From CAIKMD01 sp963729935 (GTDB taxonomy: Bacteria > Pseudomonadota > Alphaproteobacteria > ATCC43930 > CGMCC-115725): DNA of 64,000 nucleotides. The notes under the pieces are model-generated. The model did no database searches and was not told the DNA's origin. It was given only the letters and a program-made list of their open reading frames with translations. This document shows positions 25,968 through 33,989 of the stretch, piece by piece (positions within the stretch are counted from its first letter, which is position 1; every line of letters starts with the position of its first letter). The position numbers and the translations under genes are program-made. The DNA is taken from assembly GCA_963729935.1 (NCBI GenBank), contig CAVSPW010000002.1:1302001-1366000 (forward strand), written 5' to 3'.

Positions 25968-26046
25968 GTCATTGCGAGCGAAGCGAAGCAATCCGGCAAC
26001 CCTCAAAGAAGCTGGATTGTTACGGCGCTTCGAGCCTCGCAATGAC
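25968..26046. repeat. Dispersed palindromic (REP-like) element
   Basis: GTCATTGCGAG (25968-25978) and its exact inverse CTCGCAATGAC (26036-26046) bound a 79-bp imperfect palindrome with internal GCAATCC/GGATTGT arms. This matches the widespread intergenic element beginning CGTCATTGCGAGCGAAGCGA that is known from many Alphaproteobacteria. It lies between two convergent genes, a typical site, and may act in termination or mRNA end protection. Confidence 0.8.
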
Positions 26047-26081
26047 CACACGGGACGTCGGCGGACGGCAAACCCGTCTGG

Positions 26082-27062
26082 TTAATTCCCCAGCCGCAGC
26101 ACGCGCTCGGCATTGCCATGCGCGAATTTTTCCTTGTCCGCCGGCGCCAGCGGCACGTGATTGAGGAAATCGATCCCGACCTTGTTGGATTCGAAGGGCC
26201 AATCCACCGAGAACATGATGTTGTCGATGCCCATCGCCGTCACCGCGCAGAGGAAAGACGGAATCGCGAAATTCCCGCTGCAGGTGATCATGAGGTTCTC
26301 GAGAAGATACTCCTTGGGGCTTTTCTTGAGGCCGCGTTTCTTCGCCGAGAATTGCGCATGGTCGTTGAGGCGGTGGATCCAGAAGGGCAGCCCCTCGCCC
26401 AAATGCCCCAGAATGAATTTGAGATTGGGAAAGGCATCGAACGCGCCCGAGAACACGATCCGCAGGAAATGCGTGCAGGTATCCATCGCATAGCCCCAGG
26501 CCGCGAAAGCGAGATCCTCATAGCCTTCGAAATAGGCCTTCATCGCGGCGGGCGGCGGATTGCGCGGATGGAGATAGATCGGCACGGAAAGCGCCTCGGC
26601 CGCCTCGAAGATCGGCCAGAACTTCTTGTTGTCGAGAAACTCGCCCTCGTGATGACCGTTGATCAAGGTGCCCTTGAAGCCGAGCTTGGTCACGCAACGC
26701 TCGAGTTCCTTGGCCGCAGCGGCCGGATCGGCCGTCGGCAGCGCGGCAAAGCCCGCAAACCGGCTGGGGTGGCGCTTGCAGGCTTCGTGGATGCGGTCAT
26801 TGGCGTCGATCGCGATCGGGATTCCGGTCTTTGCGTCGTAACCCTGCGGGCCCGGCGCCACCAGGGAGAGAACCTGGATATCGATTCCCGCCTCATCCAT
26901 GAATTTGAGACGCGACTGCTCGAGATCGAGAAGCTCGGTCGGCATGTCATGGCCCAGATAGCGCGAGCGGTCGACCAGGACGGCGGCACGCCGCAGATGG
27001 GGCGGGACGGCTTCATTGGCCATGGGCGTCGCGATATGTTCTTCGAGCGCAATGATCTTCAT
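26082..27062 (-). CDS. Amidohydrolase of the gamma-resorcylate decarboxylase type
   Basis: The 326-residue protein is closely patterned on 2,6-dihydroxybenzoate (gamma-resorcylate) decarboxylase: an N-terminal ALEEHIATP (Glu metal ligand), INGHHEGEFLD, YLHPRNPPPAA, LGHLGEGLPFWIHRL and FSVDWPFE. These Zn/Mn TIM-barrel enzymes reversibly decarboxylate hydroxybenzoates. It fits a pathway that handles aromatic acids together with the nearby ring-hydroxylating oxygenase and FAH-family hydrolase. It is convergent with the FAH gene and divergent from the Ldh-family dehydrogenase. Confidence 0.85.
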   Translation of the reverse strand: MKIIALEEHIATPMANEAVPPHLRRAAVLVDRSRYLGHDMPTELLDLEQSRLKFMDEAGIDIQVLSLVAPGPQGYDAKTGIPIAIDANDRIHEACKRHPSRFAGFAALPTADPAAAAKELERCVTKLGFKGTLINGHHEGEFLDNKKFWPIFEAAEALSVPIYLHPRNPPPAAMKAYFEGYEDLAFAAWGYAMDTCTHFLRIVFSGAFDAFPNLKFILGHLGEGLPFWIHRLNDHAQFSAKKRGLKKSPKEYLLENLMITCSGNFAIPSFLCAVTAMGIDNIMFSVDWPFESNKVGIDFLNHVPLAPADKEKFAHGNAERVLRLGN

Positions 27063-27187
27063 GGGGCCCCTCCGGGTGAATTTCGGCGCAGATTGCCGTC
27101 TGGCGCCCTTGGGCGCAATTCAATATTTTGACGCGGCGCCCGCGGCAGCGCTCTCGCTACCGCAGCATGCGCGGGGAGGAACGACGC

Positions 27188-28246
27188 ATGACGATCAAAT
27201 CAGACACCCTTCGCAACTTTGCGGCAGCGATCATCGCCGCCGCAGGGAGCCTTCCGGCCGAAGCGCAAGAGGTCGCGAACCATCTGGTCGAGGCCAATCT
27301 CAAGGGCCATGACAGTCACGGCGTCGGCATGATCCCGACTTATGTGAAGAACGTGCAGGCCGGCCGCCTTCACCCCAACCGCCACGCGACGCTCGTCAGC
27401 GAGACCGGATCGATCGCGGTCTTCGATGGCGCCATGGGCTATGGCCAGGTGATCGCGCGCGAAGCGACCGATTGGGCGATCGCCAAGACGAAAGCGACGG
27501 GGTTGGCTGCCTTCGCGCTGCGCAATACACACCATGTGGCGCGGGTCGGCGCCTATGGCGAGCAAGCGGCCGCTTCCGGGCTGGTGTCGATACACTTTGT
27601 CAATGTGCTGATCGCGCCGGGCCGGGTGGCGCCGTTCGGCGGCGTCGCCGGGCGCTTCGGCACCGATCCGGTCTGCATCACCTTTCCGGGCCTCGGCGCG
27701 GCACCGCCCGTCGTGCTCGATTTCGCCACCAGCCGTGTCGCCGCCGGCAAGCTTCGGGTCGCGATGAACGAGGGCAAGCCGCTTCCCGCCGGCATCCTCA
27801 TCGACGCCGACGGCAAGGATGCGACCGATCCTGCGGTGTTCTATCGCGCCAATGGGTCGATGCTGCCTTTTGGCGAGCACAAGGGCTCGGGCCTCGCGCT
27901 GGCTTGCGAACTCCTGGCGGGCGTGCTGACGGGCGGCGGGGCGATGCAGGGCGAGCTGCCCAATCACGGCGTCAAGAACGGCATGTTCTCGATTCTGCTC
28001 GATCCGGCGCGCTTCGGCGATACGGGATGGATGCAGCGGGAAACGGAGACGCTGATCGGATGGATCAAATCCTCGCCGCCGCGTCCAGGCATCGAGGAGG
28101 TTATGGTCGCGGGCGAGCCGGAGCGCAAGGCGCGCAGCCGACGGCTCGAAGACGGGATTCCGGTCGATGCCAACACCTGGAAGGAATTGGTCCAGTCGGC
28201 CCAAAGCGTGGACGTGCCGGCGGCCCGAATCCCGGCCTCGGGTTGA
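27188..28246 (+). CDS. Malate/L-lactate/ureidoglycolate dehydrogenase-family oxidoreductase
   Basis: The 352-residue protein is of the Ldh_2 family, which has an NAD(P)-binding fold distinct from Rossmann LDH. It shows LKGHDSHGVGMIP, the active-site RNTHHVARVGAYGE, PVVLDFATSRVAAGK, LPFGEHKGSGLALACELLAG and a C-terminal ARRIP-like tail. It oxidises a 2-hydroxy acid to the 2-oxo acid (or the reverse) with NAD(P). The start at 27188 follows GGGGAGGAACGACGC. The neighbourhood suggests a 2-hydroxyacid intermediate of aromatic breakdown, but ureidoglycolate, malate or sulfolactate remain possible. Confidence 0.88.
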   Translation: MTIKSDTLRNFAAAIIAAAGSLPAEAQEVANHLVEANLKGHDSHGVGMIPTYVKNVQAGRLHPNRHATLVSETGSIAVFDGAMGYGQVIAREATDWAIAKTKATGLAAFALRNTHHVARVGAYGEQAAASGLVSIHFVNVLIAPGRVAPFGGVAGRFGTDPVCITFPGLGAAPPVVLDFATSRVAAGKLRVAMNEGKPLPAGILIDADGKDATDPAVFYRANGSMLPFGEHKGSGLALACELLAGVLTGGGAMQGELPNHGVKNGMFSILLDPARFGDTGWMQRETETLIGWIKSSPPRPGIEEVMVAGEPERKARSRRLEDGIPVDANTWKELVQSAQSVDVPAARIPASG

Positions 28247-28270
28247 TCGCTCGAGGCCGCGGTCCCGCGC

Positions 28271-28723
28271 TCAGCTCGTGTGAAGCGGCTTGCCCGCGAG
28301 ATCCTCGATGCGCTCGATGGCGATCAGGACGCCGAAGCCCTTGCGCTCCGGGTCCTGCTGCTTTTCGGCGTCGATCAGGCGCCGCCAGATTTCGTCGTAG
28401 ACGGCGCCGGATTTGTGCAAAGACGCGATGCCGTAAAAGCGCACCACGCCCGAGGACGAAACACCTGCCTGGCGGAGCGCCGAGCGCCGCATGAAGAGGG
28501 TGAGACGTGTGCCGTCCATGAGCCCGGCATTGGTCGAGCCGCGCCCGCGCTCCCACAAGGCCAGATGACCTTCGTCATAGGCCATCACGCTGCCGCGCGG
28601 CGTGATCTGGGCATAGCCGTCGGGCAAGGTGCTGGCGACAAGGCAGACATCGGCAAAGCTCATCTTGCCGTCGACGATCGGGATCGCGACGTGCTCGCCT
28701 ATGAGCGGCGGAATGATCGCCAT
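28271..28723 (-). CDS. PNPOx-like FMN split-barrel protein
   Basis: The 150-residue protein has the split-barrel flavin-binding pattern of the pyridoxamine-phosphate-oxidase superfamily: VCLVASTLPDGYAQITPRGS near residue 30, ALWERGRGSTNAG, and RFYGIASLHKSG near residue 95, ending FGVLIAIERIEDL. The start at 28723 follows GTAGAGGAT. These proteins bind FMN or F420 and carry out small redox reactions. It directly follows the oxygenase genes on the same strand (52 nt after the beta subunit) and might supply electrons or modify the oxygenase product. No reductase for the oxygenase is otherwise visible nearby. Confidence 0.82.
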   Translation of the reverse strand: MAIIPPLIGEHVAIPIVDGKMSFADVCLVASTLPDGYAQITPRGSVMAYDEGHLALWERGRGSTNAGLMDGTRLTLFMRRSALRQAGVSSSGVVRFYGIASLHKSGAVYDEIWRRLIDAEKQQDPERKGFGVLIAIERIEDLAGKPLHTS

Positions 28724-28775
28724 ATCCTCTACCCCTAAAGATGATAAATTCCCGCGGTGACCTCGCGATACCGCG

Positions 28776-29318
28776 CTAGAGAAAGACGGTAAGATTCTTC
28801 GCGAGCAAGGTACTCTGCTCGATGAGAATTTTCCGGCGCGCGATCTTAAGCGTCCCGCCGACTCGGCGCAGTACATCCTCGCGGCGCCCGACCAGAAGAT
28901 CGGTCTCGGTCTCGAGCCGGTTGCGATAGACGAAAAAGCGGCATTTCACCGTCGCGATCGCGCCTTCGCCGATGACGGTCACGGGCTCGACGAGCCGGAT
29001 GTTGGTGACGATATGCGAGACGCGCGAGACCGGCTCTTCCGCCCAGTGCACGCCGGTGAGAAGCTGTTTCACCCGCTTGGTCAAAGTCGTTTTGTCGTCA
29101 TCGATCCAAGCGATGTCGTCTTCCGCGGTTGTTTCCTTGGCGAGATCCTCGAAAGCGACATTCTTGCGGATCGGCATCCAGTAGCGCACATCCTCGGTGA
29201 AGAGATCGAGCCAGGCAGTGTATTGGCGCTCGTCGAGCAAATCGGCCTCGGCATAGAGAAAATCCTCGATCTCGCGCATCAGGCTGAGGTAGGCCAGCTG
29301 CTCCGGCGTCACGGCCAT
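28776..29318 (-). CDS. Aromatic-ring-hydroxylating dioxygenase beta subunit
   Basis: The 180-residue protein is the SnoaL-like cone-fold small subunit of a Rieske oxygenase: IEDFLYAEADLLDERQYTAW, DLFTEDVRYWMPIRKN, SRVSHIVTNIRLVEP and the closing ARRKILIEQSTLL. It stabilises the catalytic alpha3beta3 complex and holds no cofactor. It starts 45 nt after the alpha-subunit stop, forming the usual alpha-beta pair. Confidence 0.93.
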   Translation of the reverse strand: MAVTPEQLAYLSLMREIEDFLYAEADLLDERQYTAWLDLFTEDVRYWMPIRKNVAFEDLAKETTAEDDIAWIDDDKTTLTKRVKQLLTGVHWAEEPVSRVSHIVTNIRLVEPVTVIGEGAIATVKCRFFVYRNRLETETDLLVGRREDVLRRVGGTLKIARRKILIEQSTLLAKNLTVFL

Positions 29319-29363
29319 GAACTCTCCTGACGCGGCGTCGGGCCGCAGCGCGAAAGCGAGATT

Positions 29364-30680
29364 TCAGCGCGACCGCAGATCACGCCAACTCCTCGCGTCC
29401 ATGAATTCGGCCCAGCGCTTGTAGAGCGCGCGCGGATTCTGCTCCGTTCCCGGCGCCTCCTTTGCCGTCACCTGCCCCGGAATGACGTCGTCCTTGCCGC
29501 CATAGCCCATGCCCGCCTTGTAGTGATAAGGATAGCGCCGCGCGATCAGGCCTTCGCTCGCCATCGCCGCATAGTTCCAGTTCTCCATGTCGTCCTGCTC
29601 GGTCATGCCGGCCGGTCCGGAATAGCGGATGTAATAGCGCCGCAGGAATTCCTTGACCTCGGGCGGCGCCGATTTGTCGACGAAATAGACGCGCCACATC
29701 TCGGTCTCTTGGCAGCCGCGCGGATGCGCGACCAGAAGCGTGCGCGGCTGTTGCCCGTGGAAGGACATATTGGGGAAGATCGTGCCGATGAGCGGGAAGA
29801 TGCCGGCCTGGTCGCCCAGCCGCTCCATTCGCTTTTGCCACCGTTCGCGGAAATAGGCCGAGGTCGCCGGCGACAAGGAATATTGAACGAAATCCTTGCG
29901 CGCCGGGACGATGCTGTAGACGATGCCGTGACCGCCCGGATAGGCCGCGCGCTTTGCCTCCCCGTAATCGTCGCGCCGCCCGCCGCCTTCGCCCGGCCCG
30001 ATCCCCACCATCTCGACCGAGCGATGGCTGACGACGTGAAGGAAATCGCCCGAGAAATTCTCGGCGATGAATTTCCAATTGGTGGGAACGATCCATTTCT
30101 GAACGCTTCCCAAGAGCTCGGTCTCGCCGTCGCTTCCGTCCCAAGCCCGGAGCGCGCCACGCAGCCCGAACGCGGCCTCGCCGAGATAATTCTCGAAAGA
30201 GGGGGCCGATTTGTCCCAGGTCGCCCAGATCGTGCCGTGGAAATTGGCGAGTTGGGCCACTTCGACCAGGCCCCACGCTTCCTTGTCGAAAGGCGGCTGG
30301 TAGAGGCGATCGTAATCCTGAACGCCGACCAGCCTGCCGTCCGTAGCAAAGCTCCAAGCGTGATAAGGGCAGATGAAATTGGTCGTATTGCCCTCGTCGT
30401 AACGGCACACCTTCATTCCGCGGTGACGGCAGCTGTTCAGGAAGACGTGAATTTTTCCTGTGCGGTCGCGGGTGAGGATCACCGATTCCTCGCCCATCTT
30501 CGAGACGAAGAAATCGCCGGGATTCGGGATCTGGCTTTCATGGCCGACATAGAGCCAGGCACGGCCGAAGATCTGTTCGAGCTCTTGGCGATAGATGTCG
30601 TCGTTGACAAAGATCTCGCGATCAATCTCACCCAGCGCCGTGTTGACCATTGCTTTGGCCGAGCGCGGCTTGCCGCTCAT
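29364..30680 (-). CDS. Aromatic-ring-hydroxylating dioxygenase alpha subunit (Rieske)
   Basis: The 438-residue protein carries the Rieske [2Fe-2S] ligands C84, H86, C104 and H107 (CRH, then CPYH; spacing CxHx17CxxH). The mononuclear iron site is the facial triad in ENFSGDFLHVVSH (D and two His). The catalytic domain ends with ARRYPYHYKAGMGYGG-like sequence. It inserts O2 into an aromatic ring with electrons from a ferredoxin/reductase, and neither of those is encoded in this window. It begins after AAGGTGATGTC. The substrate cannot be read from sequence; the surrounding decarboxylase and FAH genes suggest a hydroxylated or carboxylated benzene. Confidence 0.94.
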   Translation of the reverse strand: MSGKPRSAKAMVNTALGEIDREIFVNDDIYRQELEQIFGRAWLYVGHESQIPNPGDFFVSKMGEESVILTRDRTGKIHVFLNSCRHRGMKVCRYDEGNTTNFICPYHAWSFATDGRLVGVQDYDRLYQPPFDKEAWGLVEVAQLANFHGTIWATWDKSAPSFENYLGEAAFGLRGALRAWDGSDGETELLGSVQKWIVPTNWKFIAENFSGDFLHVVSHRSVEMVGIGPGEGGGRRDDYGEAKRAAYPGGHGIVYSIVPARKDFVQYSLSPATSAYFRERWQKRMERLGDQAGIFPLIGTIFPNMSFHGQQPRTLLVAHPRGCQETEMWRVYFVDKSAPPEVKEFLRRYYIRYSGPAGMTEQDDMENWNYAAMASEGLIARRYPYHYKAGMGYGGKDDVIPGQVTAKEAPGTEQNPRALYKRWAEFMDARSWRDLRSR

Positions 30681-30726
30681 GACATCACCTTTGCGACACC
30701 CTGCCTTGAATGATCGTATCGGCGCA

Positions 30727-31521
30727 TCACGCCACCATCGTCTCGATCATTTGCTGCGCCAGCGCGGCGCCGGGCAAGGACAGGCCCAATTCGTGGCCAT
30801 ATTCGAGGCAAAGCTGAAGATCCTTGTAGAAGACCCGCCGCGAGGTCGCGCTGAACGCCACCTTCTTCCAGCGCTCGGCGATCCGGCTTTGCGCCGCGCC
30901 GTCGCGGATGACGGCGATGAGAATGTCGCGATCGACGCCGGAGGTCTCGCCCAGCAGCATGCCTTCGTAAGCCGCGAGAATGTTGACGCAGATGACCAGC
31001 TGATGCGCGAGCTTGGCGCGAATGCCCGTGCCGAGCCCGCCCGTGCGCAGAATTTTGGAGCCGGAGGTCTCGAAGAGCGGCCGGCATTTCGCAAAGCCTT
31101 CCTCGCTGCCGCCCGCCATATAGGACATGGTCTTGTTCCTGGCGCCGTTCTCGCTGCCGCTTACCGGCACGTCCATCACCTCGACACCTTTGGCGGCGGC
31201 GAGCTCGGCCAGCTTCGCGATCGTGCCGGGCCGAACCGTGCTGTGAATGACGACGAGCCTGCCCGCCTCGCATCCGGCAAGCACGCCCTCGGCGCCCAGC
31301 ATGACCGTCTCGAGCTGCGCGTCGTCGAGAACGCAGATCTGCACGATCTCCGAATACTGGCCGATCTCCTTGCAGGATCGCGCGGCGCGTGCACCCGCCG
31401 CCGTCAGCTCTTTGAGCGGCTCCTCGCGCACATCGTAGACGATCAAATCGATGCCGGCGCGCGCCTGATTGATGGCAAGATACTTGCCTTGTACGCCCAA
31501 TCCGATAAAGCCCGCTTTCAT
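30727..31521 (-). CDS. NAD(P)-binding beta-hydroxyacid dehydrogenase (HIBADH/6PGDH family)
   Basis: The 264-residue protein has the N-terminal Rossmann GFIGLGVQGKYLA motif, the substrate loop DVPVSGSENGARN, and the catalytic-lysine helix GTGIRAKLAHQLVI with Lys present. A helical C-terminal domain closes it. The family oxidises 3-hydroxyisobutyrate-type or 2-hydroxy-3-oxo acids. It lies directly upstream of the Rieske oxygenase genes on the same strand and shares their transcript by position (46-nt gap), so it may act on the same substrate line. Confidence 0.88.
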   Translation of the reverse strand: MKAGFIGLGVQGKYLAINQARAGIDLIVYDVREEPLKELTAAGARAARSCKEIGQYSEIVQICVLDDAQLETVMLGAEGVLAGCEAGRLVVIHSTVRPGTIAKLAELAAAKGVEVMDVPVSGSENGARNKTMSYMAGGSEEGFAKCRPLFETSGSKILRTGGLGTGIRAKLAHQLVICVNILAAYEGMLLGETSGVDRDILIAVIRDGAAQSRIAERWKKVAFSATSRRVFYKDLQLCLEYGHELGLSLPGAALAQQMIETMVA

Positions 31522-31663
31522 TGCATTCTCCGACGATCGATCAAGCCGACCGCGGTCTCGATACTAAAGTGAAAAAACCGGCCGCGCCAAGCCTCGATCT
31601 GCATTGCAGACACTCAAACGCCGTGTATGTTGAAGTGCTTTTCGGGCGGATCGGGGGCCTTCG

Positions 31664-32680
31664 ATGCTTTCAAGAAGCTGCGGCCTGGCTTGGCTGTGGA
31701 TCACGGCGCTTGCCGTACTCGTATCGGCACCACTTCACGCTGGCGCCGAAGAGATCAAGATCGGCGTGCTCAAAAGCATCTCGACCGGCCCGATTTTCCT
31801 CGCCGTCGACAAAGGTTATTTCGCCGCGGAAGGGCTCCAGCCGAAGCTCGTGACTTTCGCCTCCGCGCAGCCGGTCGCCGTCGCCGTTGCATCGCATGAT
31901 ATCGACATCGCCGCGACCGCGTTCACGGGTGGACTGTTTGGCTTGGCCGGCCAGGGCGCCATTCGTGTCGTCGCGGGCTATGCCAAAAACGTGCCAGGCT
32001 TCAAATTCGACGCGCTCGTCGTTTCGAACCATGCCTGGGAAAGCGGCGTGCGCTCCTACAAGGATTTCGCCGGGCATGCCTACGGCGTCTCTCAGATCGG
32101 CGCGCCGCCACATTACGAGCTCGCCCTCATCGCCGAAAAATACGGCTTCGACCTCAAATCCGTGCGGATCGTCCCGCTACAATCCCTGCCGAACGTCGCA
32201 TCGGCGCTGGTCGGCGGCCAGGTCGATGCCACATCTCTGGTCGGCGCCGTTGCATTTCCGCTCATCGACCGCGGCGAGATCAAGCTGCTGGGCTGGACCG
32301 GCGACGAGGTGCCCTATCAGCTCGGCGCGGTGTTCACCAGCGAAAAGACCGCGGCCACGAACCCCGACCTCATCGCCAAATTCCTGCGCGCCTATCGCAA
32401 GGGTGTGCATGAATACTACGACGCCTTCACGGGCCGCGACGGACGGCGCGCCGATGGGCCAGGCGCCGACGCCGTGGCCACCGTCATCGCCAAATACACC
32501 GGACTTTCTCCGGCCCAGGTCAAGCAGGGCGCGGTCTATTTCGACCGCGACGCGCGCATCGACGAAGCCGACGTGATGCACCAGATCGCGTGGTTCCTCA
32601 AGGAAGGCCTCGTCAAAGCGCCGGTCGATCCAGCGCTGTTCTTCGACAAGCGCTTCGTCGTGCCGCTGCCGAAACCCTAG
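31664..32680 (+). CDS. NitT/TauT-type ABC transporter substrate-binding protein
   Basis: The 338-residue protein has a signal peptide (WLWITALAVLVSAPLHAGA) and the SsuA/TauA/NMT1 binding-protein fold: IKIGVLKSISTGPIFLAVDK, ASHDIDIAATAFTGG, KDFAGHAYGVSQIGA and LVGGQVDATSLVG. It is a divergent single gene with no permease or ATPase beside it and is clearly different from the tandem pair at 11.7-13.7 kb. It probably works with a shared ABC importer, perhaps one at 36-42 kb. The ligand is not identified. Confidence 0.85.
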   Translation: MLSRSCGLAWLWITALAVLVSAPLHAGAEEIKIGVLKSISTGPIFLAVDKGYFAAEGLQPKLVTFASAQPVAVAVASHDIDIAATAFTGGLFGLAGQGAIRVVAGYAKNVPGFKFDALVVSNHAWESGVRSYKDFAGHAYGVSQIGAPPHYELALIAEKYGFDLKSVRIVPLQSLPNVASALVGGQVDATSLVGAVAFPLIDRGEIKLLGWTGDEVPYQLGAVFTSEKTAATNPDLIAKFLRAYRKGVHEYYDAFTGRDGRRADGPGADAVATVIAKYTGLSPAQVKQGAVYFDRDARIDEADVMHQIAWFLKEGLVKAPVDPALFFDKRFVVPLPKP

Positions 32681-32719
32681 GCCGGACAAGGCCCAAGGCC
32701 CCGGCACCCTTCGCCGTCG

Positions 32720-33907
32720 CTATTTCGGCGGATTGAACTCCTTCCACGGATCCTTGACCTGAGGGATGGTGACGAATTCGACATTGGCCAGATGGCCGCC
32801 GACGCTCTCGACCCGGCGGATATAGACGTTCTGAATGATGTCGCGGGTCTGGGGATCGATCTCGATCGGGCCGCGCGGGCTATCGGGATTTTTCCAACCC
32901 TTCAGGATCGCCATCGCCTGATCCCCGTCGAACTTGCCCTTGGTCTTCTCGATGACCGTGAAAGCGGCGGCCATGGCATCCCAGCCCTGCACGGCGGTGA
33001 AATCGGGCAGGGCGTCGGGACCGTATGCGCGCTTCCAGGCGGCGACGAAGGCCTTGTTCGCCGGCCGGTCCGCGGCGGAAGAATAGGTGCCCGAGGTGAC
33101 CAGGCCTTTGACGATGTCGCCCATCGTTTGAAGCTGCTGATCGGGCACGAGATCCATGGTCGAGACCAGCTTGATACCGGCGCCGGCGAAATCGAGACCG
33201 CCGACCGCGCGCATCATGGCGGGCGCCTCGGATACCGGCACGAAAATATAGACGACGTCCGGATGCGCATCTTGGATCCGCTGCAGGTAAGGTACGTAAT
33301 TGGCGTTGCCCAAGGGCACGCGCACGGATCCGATCATCTGCCCGCCCGCTTCGGAAAAGCCCTTGGCGAAGGCCGCCTCGGCGTCATAACCGGGCGCGTA
33401 GTCGCTCACCGCCGTGTAGCCCTTCTTCGCGCCCTGCTGTGCCGCCCATTTGCCCAGGGGCAAAGCGGTCTCCCACAAGGTGAAGGAGACGCGCGCGATG
33501 TAAGGCGAACGCCGCGTCAGGACCGCCGTCGCCGCGTTCTCGATGATGAAGGGGATCTTCGCCTCGGTGACGAGAGGGGCCATCGCCATGGCGTTGGGCG
33601 TATAGAGCGCCCCGGCGAGCAGATTGACGTGATCCCGCGCGATCAATTCCTGGGTCAGCCGCTTCGCCACCTCGGGGTTGGGGCCGGTATCGTCGCGAAT
33701 GAGCAGATCCACCTTCACGCCCGCCGGCAGCGCTTTCGCGTGCTCTTTGATGTAGAGCTGCATGCCGCGTTCGACCTGAAGACCCGGCAAGGCGTCGGAT
33801 CCCGACAGCGATAGAACGACGCCGATTTTCACCGTCGTTGCCGCGGCCGCGGGCATCGAAGCCAGCGCCGCGACCGTACCGATGAGAATGAATGGCTTGA
33901 GGTTCAT
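32720..33907 (-). CDS. Branched-chain-amino-acid-type ABC transporter substrate-binding protein (LivK-like)
   Basis: The 395-residue protein starts at 33907 after AGGGGGAGAGAGC. It has a signal peptide (ILIGTVAALASMPAAAA) and a type I periplasmic binding fold of the Leu/Ile/Val family: VKIGVVLSLSGSDALPGLQ, LIRDDTGPNPEVAKRL, LLAGALYTPNAMAMAPL and a YDAEAAFAKGFSEAGGQ helix. Such proteins often bind aromatic acids or amides in these organisms. It sits 82 nt downstream of the GMC oxidoreductase on the same strand, with no membrane components nearby. Confidence 0.87.
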   Translation of the reverse strand: MNLKPFILIGTVAALASMPAAAATTVKIGVVLSLSGSDALPGLQVERGMQLYIKEHAKALPAGVKVDLLIRDDTGPNPEVAKRLTQELIARDHVNLLAGALYTPNAMAMAPLVTEAKIPFIIENAATAVLTRRSPYIARVSFTLWETALPLGKWAAQQGAKKGYTAVSDYAPGYDAEAAFAKGFSEAGGQMIGSVRVPLGNANYVPYLQRIQDAHPDVVYIFVPVSEAPAMMRAVGGLDFAGAGIKLVSTMDLVPDQQLQTMGDIVKGLVTSGTYSSAADRPANKAFVAAWKRAYGPDALPDFTAVQGWDAMAAAFTVIEKTKGKFDGDQAMAILKGWKNPDSPRGPIEIDPQTRDIIQNVYIRRVESVGGHLANVEFVTIPQVKDPWKEFNPPK

Positions 33908-33989
33908 GCTCTCTCCCCCTGTTGCCGTTACTATAGAAGTGCTCGGCATCGCGGGCCAAGCCGAAATCGGCCTTCTTCAGAAACCTCGC

